In this document: positions 7,802 to 16,251 of the stretch, piece after piece
Layout of the letters: each line of letters begins with the position of its first letter
How positions within the stretch are numbered: position 1 is the first letter of the stretch
NCBI RefSeq assembly: GCF_031769195.1
Contig: NZ_JAVHNP010000002.1
Coordinates: forward strand, 496,001-560,000
Source: Vreelandella sp031769195
GTDB lineage: Bacteria > Pseudomonadota > Gammaproteobacteria > Pseudomonadales > Halomonadaceae
Length of the DNA stretch: 64,000 nt
Direction of reading: 5' to 3'
Notes under the pieces: model-generated
Told to the model about the DNA's origin: nothing
The model's input: the letters and a program-made list of their open reading frames with translations, nothing else
Databases searched by the model: none
Position numbers and translations under genes: made by a program

Positions 7802-9040
7802 ATGGCAATTACTGATAGCTGGCTAAAGGCGCAGCTAGGCAAGGTGCGTGAGCGCGCCGTGGTTAAAGGTGATCGGGACGGGCTAGGGGCCAGGGTATCT
7901 CCCAAGGGCAAAATCACGTATCAGGTGCGCTACCGGCTAGACGGCAAGCAGCATCGCATAGACGTGGGCACCTACCCGACAATGGGTTTAAAGGAGGCGC
8001 GTAAAGAGGCGCTTGAGATACGCCAACAAGTAGAGCAGGGCCGTGACCCCAAGCTTGAAAGAGCGCTTGCTAGGCGGCAGGTGAGGGGTGGTGATACGGT
8101 CGAAAAATTGGTGCGTGAATGGCACGCTGACTACTGCGTGAAGCATAAGCAGCAGCCGCATGAAATTCTACGCAGCTTTGAAATTCACGCTTTCCCAGAA
8201 CTGGGTAACCTGCCGGCGGATAAAGTCAGCACTGAGCTTTGGCTGAAAATGCTGGAGGGCGTTCGTGACCTGTATCCCTCAATAGCGGCACGCTTACTGG
8301 TCAACACGAAGCAAGTCTACAAGTGGGCGCAGAGAAGGGAGCGAGTGACAGAAAACCCGGTATTGCACGTAGGCAGTGCCACCGATTTACGCATTAAGAA
8401 GAAAGCTACAGCTAGAGTGCTGAGCGACCGTGAATTGGCGTATGTGTGGGAGGCGATTGAGCGCTCTCGCATGACCGTTAAAAATAAGCTGTATGTGAAG
8501 CTGGTTCTGTTTTATGGATGCCGAAACGGTGAGGTTAGGGCAAGTAATCGTAGGGATTGGGATTTCAAGGAGGGAGTATGGACGGTTCCAGCAGAAAACC
8601 ACAAAACGGGAAAAGAGTCGGGCAGGCCGCTTAAACGACCAATTACTGGGCCGGTTAAAGCGTGGATAGAAGAAGCAGAGCGGCTATCACCGACTGCCAA
8701 AAGTGGCGGAGTGTTATTCAATAATACTGGCCAGCGAACACGCATGACTGCATCTTCAACGCTGGCACTGCCGGGTAACCTAACGCAGTGGATCAGGCGT
8801 CACAAGGGTGAGGTGATAGAGCATTGGTCACTGCACGATCTGCGACGCACCATGCGCACCAATATATCCCGGCTGGCCCCATACCATATTGCTGAAATTA
8901 TGGTGGGGCACAAACTGCCAGGGGAGAACCCTGTCTACGACTATTATGATTACCTTGAAGAGCAGCAGGCAGCCTACGACGCTTGGTGGTCTAGGCTGCA
9001 AGCTATTGTAGAGACTCATGCGGCTATGCGCGCTTCATAA
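7802..9040 (+). CDS. int: Tyrosine recombinase (P4-type integrase)
   Basis: A 412-residue site-specific recombinase that should catalyse integration at, and excision from, prfC. It has an N-terminal arm-binding DUF4102-like domain (RVSPKGKITYQVRYRLDGK, YPTMGLKEAR), a core-binding middle, and a catalytic domain with Arg in YGCRNGEVRA, HDLRRTMRT (H-x-x-R), the GHK box and the tyrosine in PVYDYYDY. Start chosen at MAITDSW behind GGGGAGCA; longer in-frame starts lack a ribosome site. Its 3' end overlaps the convergent excisionase gene by 25 bp. Confidence 0.96.
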   Translation: MAITDSWLKAQLGKVRERAVVKGDRDGLGARVSPKGKITYQVRYRLDGKQHRIDVGTYPTMGLKEARKEALEIRQQVEQGRDPKLERALARRQVRGGDTVEKLVREWHADYCVKHKQQPHEILRSFEIHAFPELGNLPADKVSTELWLKMLEGVRDLYPSIAARLLVNTKQVYKWAQRRERVTENPVLHVGSATDLRIKKKATARVLSDRELAYVWEAIERSRMTVKNKLYVKLVLFYGCRNGEVRASNRRDWDFKEGVWTVPAENHKTGKESGRPLKRPITGPVKAWIEEAERLSPTAKSGGVLFNNTGQRTRMTASSTLALPGNLTQWIRRHKGEVIEHWSLHDLRRTMRTNISRLAPYHIAEIMVGHKLPGENPVYDYYDYLEEQQAAYDAWWSRLQAIVETHAAMRAS

Positions 9041-9204
9041 GCCTCTAAGTCTTCAATACGCCATCGGTTTTGCCCCGCTGTTCCACTAATAGCGGGCGCT
9101 GGGAAGGTGTTTTGCTTGCGCTGCATCCAACGGTAAAGGGTGGTGCGGCCAACGCTATAGCGCTCGCAGACTTGGCGTGTCGTCAAATAACCTTTAGTTG
9201 TCAT
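9016..9204 (-). CDS. xis: AlpA/excisionase-like small HTH protein
   Basis: A 62-residue MerR/AlpA-type DNA-binding protein: GYLTTRQVCERYSVGRTTLYRW is a winged HTH of the excisionase class, followed by NRWRIEDLEAYEARIA. It probably binds the attachment region to direct excision and/or regulates int. The start at MTTKGYL is favoured by GGAGG five bases upstream. It converges on int with overlapping 3' ends, so transcription of one could interfere with the other. Confidence 0.8.
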   Translation of the reverse strand: MTTKGYLTTRQVCERYSVGRTTLYRWMQRKQNTFPAPAISGTAGQNRWRIEDLEAYEARIAA

Positions 9205-9220
9205 GCTATCCTCCAGGCAC

Positions 9221-9241
9221 AAAAAAACCGCCAGTTGGCGG
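9221..9241 (-). terminator. Terminator of the zinc-ribbon gene
   Basis: On the minus strand CCGCCA/TGGCGG forms a 6-bp stem with a 2-nt loop followed by seven T, just below the stop of the 9263-9646 gene and overlapping the leader of the excisionase gene. Confidence 0.8.
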
Positions 9242-9262
9242 CCTACTAATCGGTGGGAAAAA

Positions 9263-9646
9263 TTAACACGGCGCTCCTGGTGGAGCTGACGCAGAAACTA
9301 TTTGGTCATGAATACGCTTGATGGTGTTCCATTCAACAGCTACCAAATGCTCGTATTCACCGAGGCCATTACAAATTTCGCAATGCTCGTCCGGCTCCTC
9401 TGTATCACAATCAGGGCAAGTCAGCGTGATCGACTCAGAAAACTCGCCCATCAATGCATACTTGTGACCAGACTCTGCCGTTATCTTGGTGGGCACCAAG
9501 CTGTAACCTTCGGGGCAAGCGGCTTGCCAGATTGCCCAAGCCCTTTTTGTATCAGTGTCTCTGAAGCCGCCATCAGCATATGTATGCATGGGCATACAGA
9601 ATGGAAAGCTCCCGCAAATATTTTCGAACCGTTCTCGCTGTGTCAT
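9263..9646 (-). CDS. Phage early protein with zinc-ribbon motif
   Basis: A 127-residue protein not recognised by function. Residues ~75-100 carry CPDCDTEEPDEHCEIC followed by NGLGEYEH, a CxxC...CxxC pair resembling one DnaJ-type zinc knuckle. The start MTQRERF is supported by GGAGGA upstream. It has its own terminator and is the last gene of the leftward early operon before the excisionase. Confidence 0.65.
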   Translation of the reverse strand: MTQRERFENICGSFPFCMPMHTYADGGFRDTDTKRAWAIWQAACPEGYSLVPTKITAESGHKYALMGEFSESITLTCPDCDTEEPDEHCEICNGLGEYEHLVAVEWNTIKRIHDQIVSASAPPGAPC

Positions 9647-9661
9647 AAATCCTCCAGACAA

Positions 9662-9686
9662 TAAAAAACCGCTCATTGGCGGCGGT
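9662..9686 (-). terminator. Weak terminator in the left early operon
   Basis: Minus-strand ACCGC/GCGGT hairpin followed by TTTTTTAT, between the small cysteine-rich gene and the zinc-ribbon gene. The short stem makes it weak; it may be read through in antiterminated transcription. Confidence 0.5.
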
Positions 9687-9727
9687 AGTCTTTGAATAAC
9701 CTGGTCGATAATCGCCAGCGTGGCGTA

Positions 9728-9934
9728 TCAGGAATAAGCCGCCGTTTGCGGACTATCTCGGCGATCCGCTTGGCGTTCGGAAGCTGGTCGAGCATCTTGG
9801 TACTCCGTGCAGCTGACGATAATGCGATGCTTGCTCTTGCTCAGTATGGGCATTGAAGAAAAGGGCAGGTGGCCACAATCGGATATGGCATGGCGGCAGG
9901 ACATGCACATGGTGGGTTTGGGGTAATAGCTCAT
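9728..9934 (-). CDS. Small cysteine-rich phage protein
   Basis: A 68-residue hypothetical with MSYYPKPTMCMSCRHAISDCGH at the N-terminus, a CxxC...C..H arrangement that could bind zinc, then a basic polar tail. Start at MSYYPKP; the ribosome site (AGAAGAA) is weak, so an upstream in-frame start overlapping the neighbour is possible. Function not recognised. Confidence 0.5.
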   Translation of the reverse strand: MSYYPKPTMCMSCRHAISDCGHLPFSSMPILSKSKHRIIVSCTEYQDARPASERQADRRDSPQTAAYS

Positions 9935-9941
9935 GTTTCTT

Positions 9942-10385
9942 CTATGCCACCAGCGAGCCAGTTGCTTTGATTTTCGGCAAGCCGTCGATGCGCTCGAAAA
10001 GAACATCGGCTTCTATATCGGTTGCCTTCTCGAAGCGGTAAAAACCTGCTTTCTTGGCCGCTTCCATAAAGTTGGGCGTCATATTCCACAAGGCTTCATC
10101 CGGTAGCTTTGTTGCGCTACATGGCTTGCCGTTGATGACTGCAATGGCATGGACGCGCTCAAGGCAATAGCCCGTTGAGGCCTCGGTAATATTGATTGTC
10201 GCGCTTTCTTTACCGCAAGCGAGCCACGCAAAAGCTTCTATGATGCGGCCCTTATGCTTACCCTCGGTGACTTCGGCTTTTAGGTCTCCCAGGGCGCTGG
10301 CCATTTCTACTTTCCCTCCCGCAACTATCGGGCGTTTATCGTTTTCGTCATCACCGATGATGTGTGTTGTGATATTCAGTTTCAT
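9942..10385 (-). CDS. Hypothetical phage early protein
   Basis: A 147-residue soluble protein with GAGGTG before the ATG. No known domain is recognised. It resembles a small beta-rich fold (MKLNITTHII, VEMASALGDLKAEVTEGKHKGR) with a C-terminal KIKATGSLVA. It is the last gene in the left operon before the oppositely oriented gene at 10628. Confidence 0.6.
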   Translation of the reverse strand: MKLNITTHIIGDDENDKRPIVAGGKVEMASALGDLKAEVTEGKHKGRIIEAFAWLACGKESATINITEASTGYCLERVHAIAVINGKPCSATKLPDEALWNMTPNFMEAAKKAGFYRFEKATDIEADVLFERIDGLPKIKATGSLVA

Positions 10386-10627
10386 GCTTCACCTCGCTAA
10401 GTGGTTAATTTTTAGTTAATGGTTGAGATTGGTTGTTAAAGTGATAAGCTTGGCGGGCGTTACGCATGTGCTATCCATCGCAAAGGTTGTGGCAGGACAA
10501 GCCAGGCTTATCGCTTCAGAGGCGGTAGAATAAATAAAAATGGTTTATGCTAATTTGTTTTTTCATTAGTCTTTTCTAGACTGGATATTATTTAGAAAGT
10601 AAACGTCAAAACCCACTTGGAGATCGC

Positions 10628-11482
10628 ATGGAAAATAAGTCTTTGTTTCAACTCAAAAGATTTCGGTGGGCCGTGATCATTATACTGTTGGCGGCATTTT
10701 TCTCTTGGGGCTATATTTATTGGACATCCGAGCTAAAATATGTGCCTGGATATGAGGGTGTTAACGGATTTTTAGTTATATTTAAACTGCCGCTTGGTAT
10801 ATTGGCTCTTCTTTTTCCTGCGATAGCATTAGTAGCTGCAAGCCATCGATCTGAGCAAACCAAAAGACAGATAGTTATAAGTGAGTCGCAAAATAATTTC
10901 GCTAATTATTATAAACATTTAGAAGAGTTTGAAAAATTGGTTGAATTGTTAATAGTTAAATTCTCATTAAGTCATTTAAATTATAGGGAGCTATATAGGA
11001 CATTATTCCCCAACAATTCGCCAAGCTATGCTAATTTTTACACACATGGTGTTGGAGAGCAATCAGATCCTGAGCTAGTGAGAGTGGTAAATTTTTTAAA
11101 TGAGAAAGTTAAAGCTGTTAATGATTCATTATCTAGCGGGAGGGTTTCTAAAGAGAGTGTGTTAGAGCTGTATAGTGCAGTTTTAGGCGTTTCCTTTGAC
11201 TTTGGTTTTGAATTAAAAAATGGCCCTGAAGATAGTCGTTTTCTTATACCTCCTGACCAAGAGTACCGTTACCTACTGGTGGAAGACCATGATGCGTTTA
11301 AGCATTACTGGCAGTTGATTGGTTTTTTAAGAGAGTTAAATTCTTACTGCCTGATTCAGGTTGAGTTCAAAGTTCCCCTAAGAGACAAGGCCCTTAATGA
11401 TTTTGCGATTGATGTCTTGAAAAGTATAAAGAGGACTATGCAGCAAGACCCAAATACTGGTGCCATAACATATGATGACTGA
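10628..11482 (+). CDS. Accessory membrane protein (moron), opposite to the early operon
   Basis: A 284-residue protein with two N-terminal membrane helices (WAVIIILLAAFFSWGYIYW and FLVIFKLPLGILALLFPAIALVA), then a basic turn and a long cytosolic, helical domain. The gene is clearly more AT-rich than its neighbours and is transcribed against the surrounding leftward operon, both signs of an added cargo gene. The leader (10440-10620) is AT-rich with a possible TATTAT -10 at 10586, and GGAG precedes the ATG. Function is unknown; superinfection exclusion or defence are possibilities, not demonstrated. Confidence 0.75.
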   Translation: MENKSLFQLKRFRWAVIIILLAAFFSWGYIYWTSELKYVPGYEGVNGFLVIFKLPLGILALLFPAIALVAASHRSEQTKRQIVISESQNNFANYYKHLEEFEKLVELLIVKFSLSHLNYRELYRTLFPNNSPSYANFYTHGVGEQSDPELVRVVNFLNEKVKAVNDSLSSGRVSKESVLELYSAVLGVSFDFGFELKNGPEDSRFLIPPDQEYRYLLVEDHDAFKHYWQLIGFLRELNSYCLIQVEFKVPLRDKALNDFAIDVLKSIKRTMQQDPNTGAITYDD

Positions 11483-11703
11483 GGTGCATAGTTTTGATCA
11501 GAAACCCCAGTCTTGTGAGGCTAACGGCTTTGCCTATGCCTACTGATGAACAGTCAACTCGGCCCGCATTCGCTGACCCTATGCCTACGTTTGCGGGGTA
11601 GAGCCAAGGAGGGCGGCATATCTCAGCTGCACTGGCTTATTGGTACAAGTAACCCACGCGCCACCCCGAGCCGATGTGCGAGCGGTTAGGCGCAATGTGT
11701 CAT

Positions 11704-12084
11704 TCAGAACGGAATCTCATCATCAAAATCGGTGTACTGCGCTGGATCTGGGGCACCGTAGGGCACCGATTGGCCTTTTTGGGCGGCTTGGCCTTGAGGC
11801 GGACTCTGGTTGCGAGGCGGCTGTTGATAGCCCCCATTATTACCAGGCGCTTGCCCGTTGCCTTGCTGCCGGTTTGGCTTGAAACAGGACATCACCACGC
11901 TGTCGCGGTTTTCGGGGTTAGGTAACCCTGCTGGGTTAAACCAGCGGTGCATGATAATAAACTCGCTGCCATCTTCGTTCTTCATCAAAGCGCCGACATT
12001 TTGCCAGCGGCCTTTCATTTGACCTGATTGACGGTCTAGGTATTCGCCCGTTTTAACGGCGATATCGCGTAACTTTTGAGCCAT
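11704..12084 (-). CDS. ssb: Single-stranded DNA-binding protein
   Basis: A 126-residue SSB. A compact N-terminal domain (YLDRQSGQMKGRWQNVGALM) is followed by a Gly/Pro/Gln-rich linker and the diagnostic acidic tip DFDDEIPF, which recruits repair and replication proteins in the SSB family. It coats single-stranded DNA during phage replication and strand annealing. It lies downstream of a Rad52-like annealing protein in the same operon, the usual recombination partner. The 220 bp beyond its stop contain no convincing gene. Confidence 0.85.
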   Translation of the reverse strand: MAQKLRDIAVKTGEYLDRQSGQMKGRWQNVGALMKNEDGSEFIIMHRWFNPAGLPNPENRDSVVMSCFKPNRQQGNGQAPGNNGGYQQPPRNQSPPQGQAAQKGQSVPYGAPDPAQYTDFDDEIPF

Positions 12085-12136
12085 GTGCCCTCCGAAAGAA
12101 AGGGGCCCGAAGGCCCTCTGTGGTTGGGTGCAGATG

Positions 12137-12931
12137 TTAGGGCTGGAAGGTGCCCAACAAGCATTCGCTCTCTGGTAAGCCGTCCGTCACCAGCTTGGCG
12201 AACTCGGCGGCGATCTCTTCTTTAGCGGCGTCCAGCGCGATAGCGCGCAGCCCAAACGATGGCCCGCCTTTGGTCTTGCTGGATACGCGCATCGCTAGAG
12301 TGCGCTCTGTCAGCCCCTCGTAAGGTGTAACCGTCCAGTAAATCACTGTGGGCAGCCGGTCAGCGTTCTTGACGGTGACGCTATTCATCACGCCCACGCG
12401 GCTGGAATGCTCCTGCTTTTCACTTTCGATACTGGTCAGGTCGTCCAGGCTGACCTTGCGGAACGCATGAATGACTTTGCCGCGCTCCAGCACTTCGCCC
12501 TTGCTGTTCTCAAACGTCAGCAGATGCCCCCAATCTTCTACCAGCTCGACCATTTCCTGTTGGCCATGCGTGTCACCATCTGCGCTTAGATAGGCGCTGA
12601 ACTCTGGGGTTTTAGGTAGATTGAGCGTAGCGGAGTGGTCGCAGTGGCCAGGCAGTGACTTGTCGCCGATATCCAGATAGGAGCATGCCGCCATGGCGTC
12701 GCGGTCAATAAAGACAGGTGCGTCTTTCTGGCGACCCGCCACATAGGTGATGAAGTCTTTCAGCCCCTTGGTCTTGAACTGACCACGGAAGCGGCGGCGG
12801 TGGTCTTGGTATTTCTCCATATCCACCAGCTTGAAGTTATCGCCCACGATCAGCGCGTGACCCTCGGCGGCTTCGGTACCGGTTTTGTGGTTTGCTTCAA
12901 GGTGCTGCAGGGCGTCTTTGGTCAATGACAT
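12137..12931 (-). CDS. DUF2303 (YfdQ-like) phage protein
   Basis: A 264-residue protein of the DUF2303 family, recognised by FKTKGLKDFITYVAG, FIDRDAMAACSYLDIG, HCDHSATLNLPKTPEFSAY and the C-terminal LDAAKEEIAAEFAKLV. The family sits in early operons of temperate phages beside recombination genes; its biochemical role is not established. The start overlaps the stop of the upstream gene (TGATG), indicating translational coupling. Confidence 0.85.
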   Translation of the reverse strand: MSLTKDALQHLEANHKTGTEAAEGHALIVGDNFKLVDMEKYQDHRRRFRGQFKTKGLKDFITYVAGRQKDAPVFIDRDAMAACSYLDIGDKSLPGHCDHSATLNLPKTPEFSAYLSADGDTHGQQEMVELVEDWGHLLTFENSKGEVLERGKVIHAFRKVSLDDLTSIESEKQEHSSRVGVMNSVTVKNADRLPTVIYWTVTPYEGLTERTLAMRVSSKTKGGPSFGLRAIALDAAKEEIAAEFAKLVTDGLPESECLLGTFQP

Positions 12932-13290
12932 CAGTGCTTCTCCTGGTGCGAGTCTTTATCGCGGTGGGGGTGGCCGATCATGTCAAACTGGTTTTTGGGC
13001 TCGAGCGTCATTTCGCCGCCCGTGTTCACGCACATGACTGTTTCGGTGGTGTGCTCTTCCGACTGAGTGCCATGCTCGGTCGGAATCTTGAAGGCCAGCT
13101 TATGCACTACGCCGACCCGGCTGCCGGAGCCAATGTTCTCGATCGTCATATCGATCGACACCTTGGCTTTCTTCTTCGGGTTGTTCGTTGCCGCCGCTGC
13201 TGCGTGGCTCAGAACAGTACCCAGGCGTTCAGCCAATACGCCGCCGTCCAAGTCCTCTAGGAACTTGGTCACATCGGTTGGGTGGGACAT
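12931..13290 (-). CDS. Hypothetical protein paired with DUF2303
   Basis: A 119-residue soluble protein: VTKFLEDLDGGVLAERLGTVL, an Ala-rich helix, KKKAKVSIDMTIENIG and a His-rich C-terminus. It resembles the small proteins often found directly upstream of DUF2303 genes; function unknown. The leader holds ACCTC-GAT-GAGGT, a hairpin that includes the Shine-Dalgarno GAGGT. Confidence 0.65.
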   Translation of the reverse strand: MSHPTDVTKFLEDLDGGVLAERLGTVLSHAAAAATNNPKKKAKVSIDMTIENIGSGSRVGVVHKLAFKIPTEHGTQSEEHTTETVMCVNTGGEMTLEPKNQFDMIGHPHRDKDSHQEKH

Positions 13291-13350
13291 TGCGAGTTAC
13301 CTCATCGAGGTGTGGGTAGTGGGGCCAGTGGCCCCAAGGTGGGGGAAGGT

Positions 13351-14313
13351 TTAAGCGGCTAGCTGCTGCATGGCTTGTTCATACCCAGGCCAGTTATCAA
13401 CGCCCATGGCTTCCAGAGCGCGCAGCTTGGCTTGGTCGGCGAGTAGCTGCTCATACTCGCCGCGGCTGATCGTGACTGTTTCCGGCATTGACGTTGGTAC
13501 CGGTTGCTTGCTGTACGAATCAGCGGCAGCGCTCAGGCGGCTGGTATTCAGCGGCTTATGCTCAGCAGCAGCGGGCAGGGGAGCTGGCTCAGGTTCCGGT
13601 TTGGGTTGTGGCTGAGGTGCTGGGTTACGCTTCGCTTCCTGTTCGGCCTTGAAGCGGCGCAGTTCTTCCAGCTCTTTTTGCTCGGCTTCGCGTTTCTCGT
13701 TCTCTTCACGCAAACGGCGGCGCTCGGCTTCCACTTCGGCCTGCTCGGTAGCTAGGCGTTCTTTCTCAAGAGCGTGTGCGTGCATGTCGCTGATGTGCTG
13801 CAGTACTTCCGCCTTGGCGTCCTCGGCCTCTTTGGTCACGTCAAAATAGCCGTCCGTGTTGATGTTCACGGCGTCATCATGCAGTTCAGCCAATGCGTTC
13901 GAGTCGAGCCCAACGGCAGTGTCTTTGTAGCTGAGAATTTCGACCTGAATGCGCTCACGCAGCTTGGCGATGCGCTGCTGCTTTTCCCGCTCGGCACGCT
14001 CGTCTTCGTGCTGCTTGGCGTCCTTCAGCGGCTGCTCGATCATGCGCAGCTTTTCGGTCAGCTCTTTGCCATAGGCGTTCACTCGGTCGACGAAGTCACG
14101 GTGGGGCTGGGTGATCGACTTGCGCAGTTTCTCGGTGCTGGTCCGGTAGCTGGTCAGCTCGCGTATGCCGGTCTTGCACAACGCGTAGCCGTCCTTGGTG
14201 CGAACATCGGGCACCGTGCCGTATTTCTCGCGCAGCCCTGCCAGGGCCTGCTCAACGGCATCCAGCTCAATCAGCTCGCCTTTGTAGTCGGTGTTGGGGG
14301 CTGCGTTAGTCAT
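13351..14313 (-). CDS. Coiled-coil phage recombination-associated protein (DUF1351-like)
   Basis: A 320-residue protein. Residues 1-150 resemble the DUF1351 region found in phage early operons (RELTSYRTSTEKLRKSI, PLKDAKQHEDER). Residues ~150-235 are a highly charged coiled coil (EKERLATEQAEVEAERRRL), followed by a PQPQPKPEPEPAP linker and a small C-terminal helical domain. It overlaps the annealing-protein gene by 8 bp, so the two are probably made together and may form a complex. The exact role is unknown. Confidence 0.6.
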   Translation of the reverse strand: MTNAAPNTDYKGELIELDAVEQALAGLREKYGTVPDVRTKDGYALCKTGIRELTSYRTSTEKLRKSITQPHRDFVDRVNAYGKELTEKLRMIEQPLKDAKQHEDERAEREKQQRIAKLRERIQVEILSYKDTAVGLDSNALAELHDDAVNINTDGYFDVTKEAEDAKAEVLQHISDMHAHALEKERLATEQAEVEAERRRLREENEKREAEQKELEELRRFKAEQEAKRNPAPQPQPKPEPEPAPLPAAAEHKPLNTSRLSAAADSYSKQPVPTSMPETVTISRGEYEQLLADQAKLRALEAMGVDNWPGYEQAMQQLAA

Positions 14314-15145
14314 TTTGCGTTACCTCTTGTGGTTGCTTTGCCTTTTCCTTCTCGGCGTATACCCGGGCGATACCTTCATCACGGGCCTTGAGGATCATGT
14401 CCCGGCCTTTGTCTGGCTCGACGCGGGCCATGGATGCTTTGTCTGGAATGCGGCCGATCATTCTGTCGGCAGCCAGCTCGATGCTCTTGGGGTGGGGAAT
14501 TTGGTGGCGAAGGGTGTCGCACTCACGTTTAAGCCAGTCCGTGTAATCCTGCCGGAGCTTCTCTATTTCGGCGTCCTGGTCTTCGGCCACCGCAATGCGG
14601 GTAGCCGCTTGCTGAGCCTGGGTGTAGTCCTTGTTGTCGAACTTGCCGTAATAGACGTCAGCGGCGAAGCCCAAGAGGCTCAAGCACTTCTTGATAGCGT
14701 CAGTGATCGACTTCTTTGGCGCTTCGCCATCGGTCTTCCATTTGCCGGTACTGGTGCGATAGACGTAGCGGGTATGTCCAAACTGCGTGACTTCGCCGCG
14801 GTCGCCTTGCCAGCGGTACCAGAGCACCAAGCGGATCGTGTGTGTTTGCTCGTGAGCGATCAGCTCGCCCTTGTTGCCCAGAACAGGAGCGCCCACGTCG
14901 AAGCGCTCATCCTCAATGCGATAGCCCCAGCCGATGCCCATGGGGCCAAAAACCTTGGTGGCCAGCTCAATGACGTGCATCGCATCCAGCGTGGTGATGT
15001 CCTGACCATCGACATTGGCGGCCTTGATGGCCGTGGTCGGTGTTTTGTCGACTTGCTGCCATAGCTCTAAGTGGTCGGCGCTATCGACCACGCGATAGCG
15101 CCCAGAAGGCACGCGTATGCGTGGCTTCTCGCTGATGTGTGTCAT
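14306..15145 (-). CDS. Rad52-like single-strand annealing protein
   Basis: A 279-residue Rad52/Sak-type recombinase. The diagnostic stretch is GIGWGYRIE, then TRYVYRTSTGKWKTDGEAPKK and SITDAIKKCLSLLGFAADVYYGKFDN, where the KK/SLLGF/GKFD block is shared across Sak/Rad52 annealing proteins. It should pair complementary single strands during phage DNA repair or concatemer formation, together with the SSB in the same operon. Start follows GGAG at good spacing. The lysine-rich tail may contact partners. Confidence 0.78.
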   Translation of the reverse strand: MTHISEKPRIRVPSGRYRVVDSADHLELWQQVDKTPTTAIKAANVDGQDITTLDAMHVIELATKVFGPMGIGWGYRIEDERFDVGAPVLGNKGELIAHEQTHTIRLVLWYRWQGDRGEVTQFGHTRYVYRTSTGKWKTDGEAPKKSITDAIKKCLSLLGFAADVYYGKFDNKDYTQAQQAATRIAVAEDQDAEIEKLRQDYTDWLKRECDTLRHQIPHPKSIELAADRMIGRIPDKASMARVEPDKGRDMILKARDEGIARVYAEKEKAKQPQEVTQND

Positions 15146-15186
15146 GGTTTATACTCCGTGATGATCTATCTCGACGATGATCGGTG

Positions 15187-15220
15187 GCCCCTGACGTGTT
15201 CCAGCACGAAAGGGGCTTTT
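15187..15220 (+). terminator. Hairpin with plus-strand T-run inside the left operon
   Basis: GCCCCT...AGGGGC and inner CGTG/CACG arms form a hairpin followed by TTTTATTT in the plus direction only. It would stop antisense (rightward) transcription entering the leftward operon. On the minus strand it is a stem without a T-run. Confidence 0.5.
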
Positions 15221-15464
15221 ATTTGTTCAGCAGTTGGTCTGCTTGCTCGATAGCAGCTTTGTACTTGGATAGTGGAGCGGCTCCCTGCTTGGCAAGCCCT
15301 ACTAGATTGCGCAGTGATTCACGGATAGCCTTGGCATCGCTGAGCAATTTCCCTAACTCGTCATGGTCGCGGTGGTCGAGACGCTTACAGCCGTTCGTGA
15401 CGGTGTATACCGCTTCGCCATGTGGGTTATAAAAGCCCGCCCCAGTGATTTTCCAGTTGCTCAT
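15219..15464 (-). CDS. Hypothetical small early protein
   Basis: An 81-residue protein: MSNWKITGAGFYNPHGEAVYTV then a helical DELGKLLSDAKAIRESLRNLV segment. Start chosen because its ATG overlaps the preceding stop (ATGA) and a GGAG lies upstream. No recognised domain. Confidence 0.6.
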   Translation of the reverse strand: MSNWKITGAGFYNPHGEAVYTVTNGCKRLDHRDHDELGKLLSDAKAIRESLRNLVGLAKQGAAPLSKYKAAIEQADQLLNK

Positions 15465-15757
15465 GCCGCTCTCCAGTTGGCTGCCATTTCTGCGCGGTCT
15501 TCTTCCTCGCCTTGCAGCTCGTCTTCGGCTATATCCTTGGCCCAAGCAAATAGCACCGTTTCGCCGGCGAGTGACTGGATATAGGCATCGACCATATCCG
15601 CTACCGTAGTGGTGGCGGTGAGCTCTTCGACGGCGCTGGCTAGGTCGCCAACCTCATTCAGATATGTGCCAAAACGCGCAATGCCCTCGGCGTCACCGTC
15701 ATGGATGGATTCACTCAGTGATTCGGCGCGTAGCTGGATTTGCTTGTTACGGTTCAT
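15461..15757 (-). CDS. Hypothetical acidic early protein
   Basis: A 98-residue, strongly acidic helical protein (DGDAEGIARFGTYLNEVGDLASAVEEL, DELQGEEEDRAEMAANW). It sits in a run of 4-bp overlaps with both neighbours, so it is translationally coupled. Highly acidic small phage proteins sometimes act as DNA mimics, but there is no direct evidence here. Confidence 0.6.
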   Translation of the reverse strand: MNRNKQIQLRAESLSESIHDGDAEGIARFGTYLNEVGDLASAVEELTATTTVADMVDAYIQSLAGETVLFAWAKDIAEDELQGEEEDRAEMAANWRAA

Positions 15758-16251
15758 TGGGCAACCTCCTTCATCTGCTCTAACGCTTCCTCACAAATGC
15801 TTCCTGCCAGTTCGGCTTGAGCCACACTGAAGAAGCCCCAGTGACATTGATCAATGGGTATTCCCAGGTGCTGGGCTAGCCAGGCGTAGGCTTGCTTACG
15901 TGACCAGCTATTGATGCGCTGCCACTGAAAGAAGAAAGCCTTATAAGTCTTACGTGCCTCACGGGTGGGCTTGTCGGCTAGCGTGCCCAGGGGTAAATCG
16001 GTGTTTGGGTGTAAACCCACGTAGGAGTCACAGCCCCGGTAGTCGATGCAGCGATAGGCATAGGGCCAGTCGCCATATTCACGACCGTAAATTTCCCGGT
16101 TATTGACCAAGAGCACTGTGTTTCCACAGCTAGGGCAGTGCTCTGGTGGCTCTAAGAAGTCGGGAATGCGCCTTAATGCTTTGCGGCTAACGTACGGTAG
16201 TGGATACGGCGGTGTTAGCTTCTCGCTGCTGTTGGCTCTGGGGTCAATCAT
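15754..16251 (-). CDS. Zinc-finger-containing phage protein (DUF3268-like)
   Basis: A 165-residue protein. CPSCGNTVLLVNNREIYGR, YRCIDYRGCDSYVGLHP and TDLPLGTLADKPTREARK form the zinc-finger block of the DUF3268 family, common in phage early regions. The C-terminal part has FFQWQRINSWSRKQAYAWLAQHLG. Likely nucleic-acid binding. ATG overlaps the upstream stop as ATGA with GGAGG ahead; an alternative start four codons earlier is possible. Confidence 0.75.
   Translation of the reverse strand: MIDPRANSSEKLTPPYPLPYVSRKALRRIPDFLEPPEHCPSCGNTVLLVNNREIYGREYGDWPYAYRCIDYRGCDSYVGLHPNTDLPLGTLADKPTREARKTYKAFFFQWQRINSWSRKQAYAWLAQHLGIPIDQCHWGFFSVAQAELAGSICEEALEQMKEVAQ

Noticed and set aside
11483..11703. Short genes in the gap after the 10628 gene
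   Set aside because: Only frames of about 20 codons without ribosome sites; two CCTATGCCTAC words are noted but have no clear role.
11640..11925. Two plus-strand frames opposite ssb
   Set aside because: They lie over the SSB Gly/Pro/Gln linker and acidic tail; no start signal or family resemblance.
13504..13849. Plus-strand frames rich in Leu/Phe or Ser opposite the coiled-coil gene
   Set aside because: Antisense shadows of the Glu/Arg-rich coiled coil; the minus-strand gene has the ribosome site and operon context.
14291..15064. 257-codon plus-strand frame opposite the annealing-protein gene
   Set aside because: Long only because of codon bias in the real minus-strand gene; no ribosome site and no domain.
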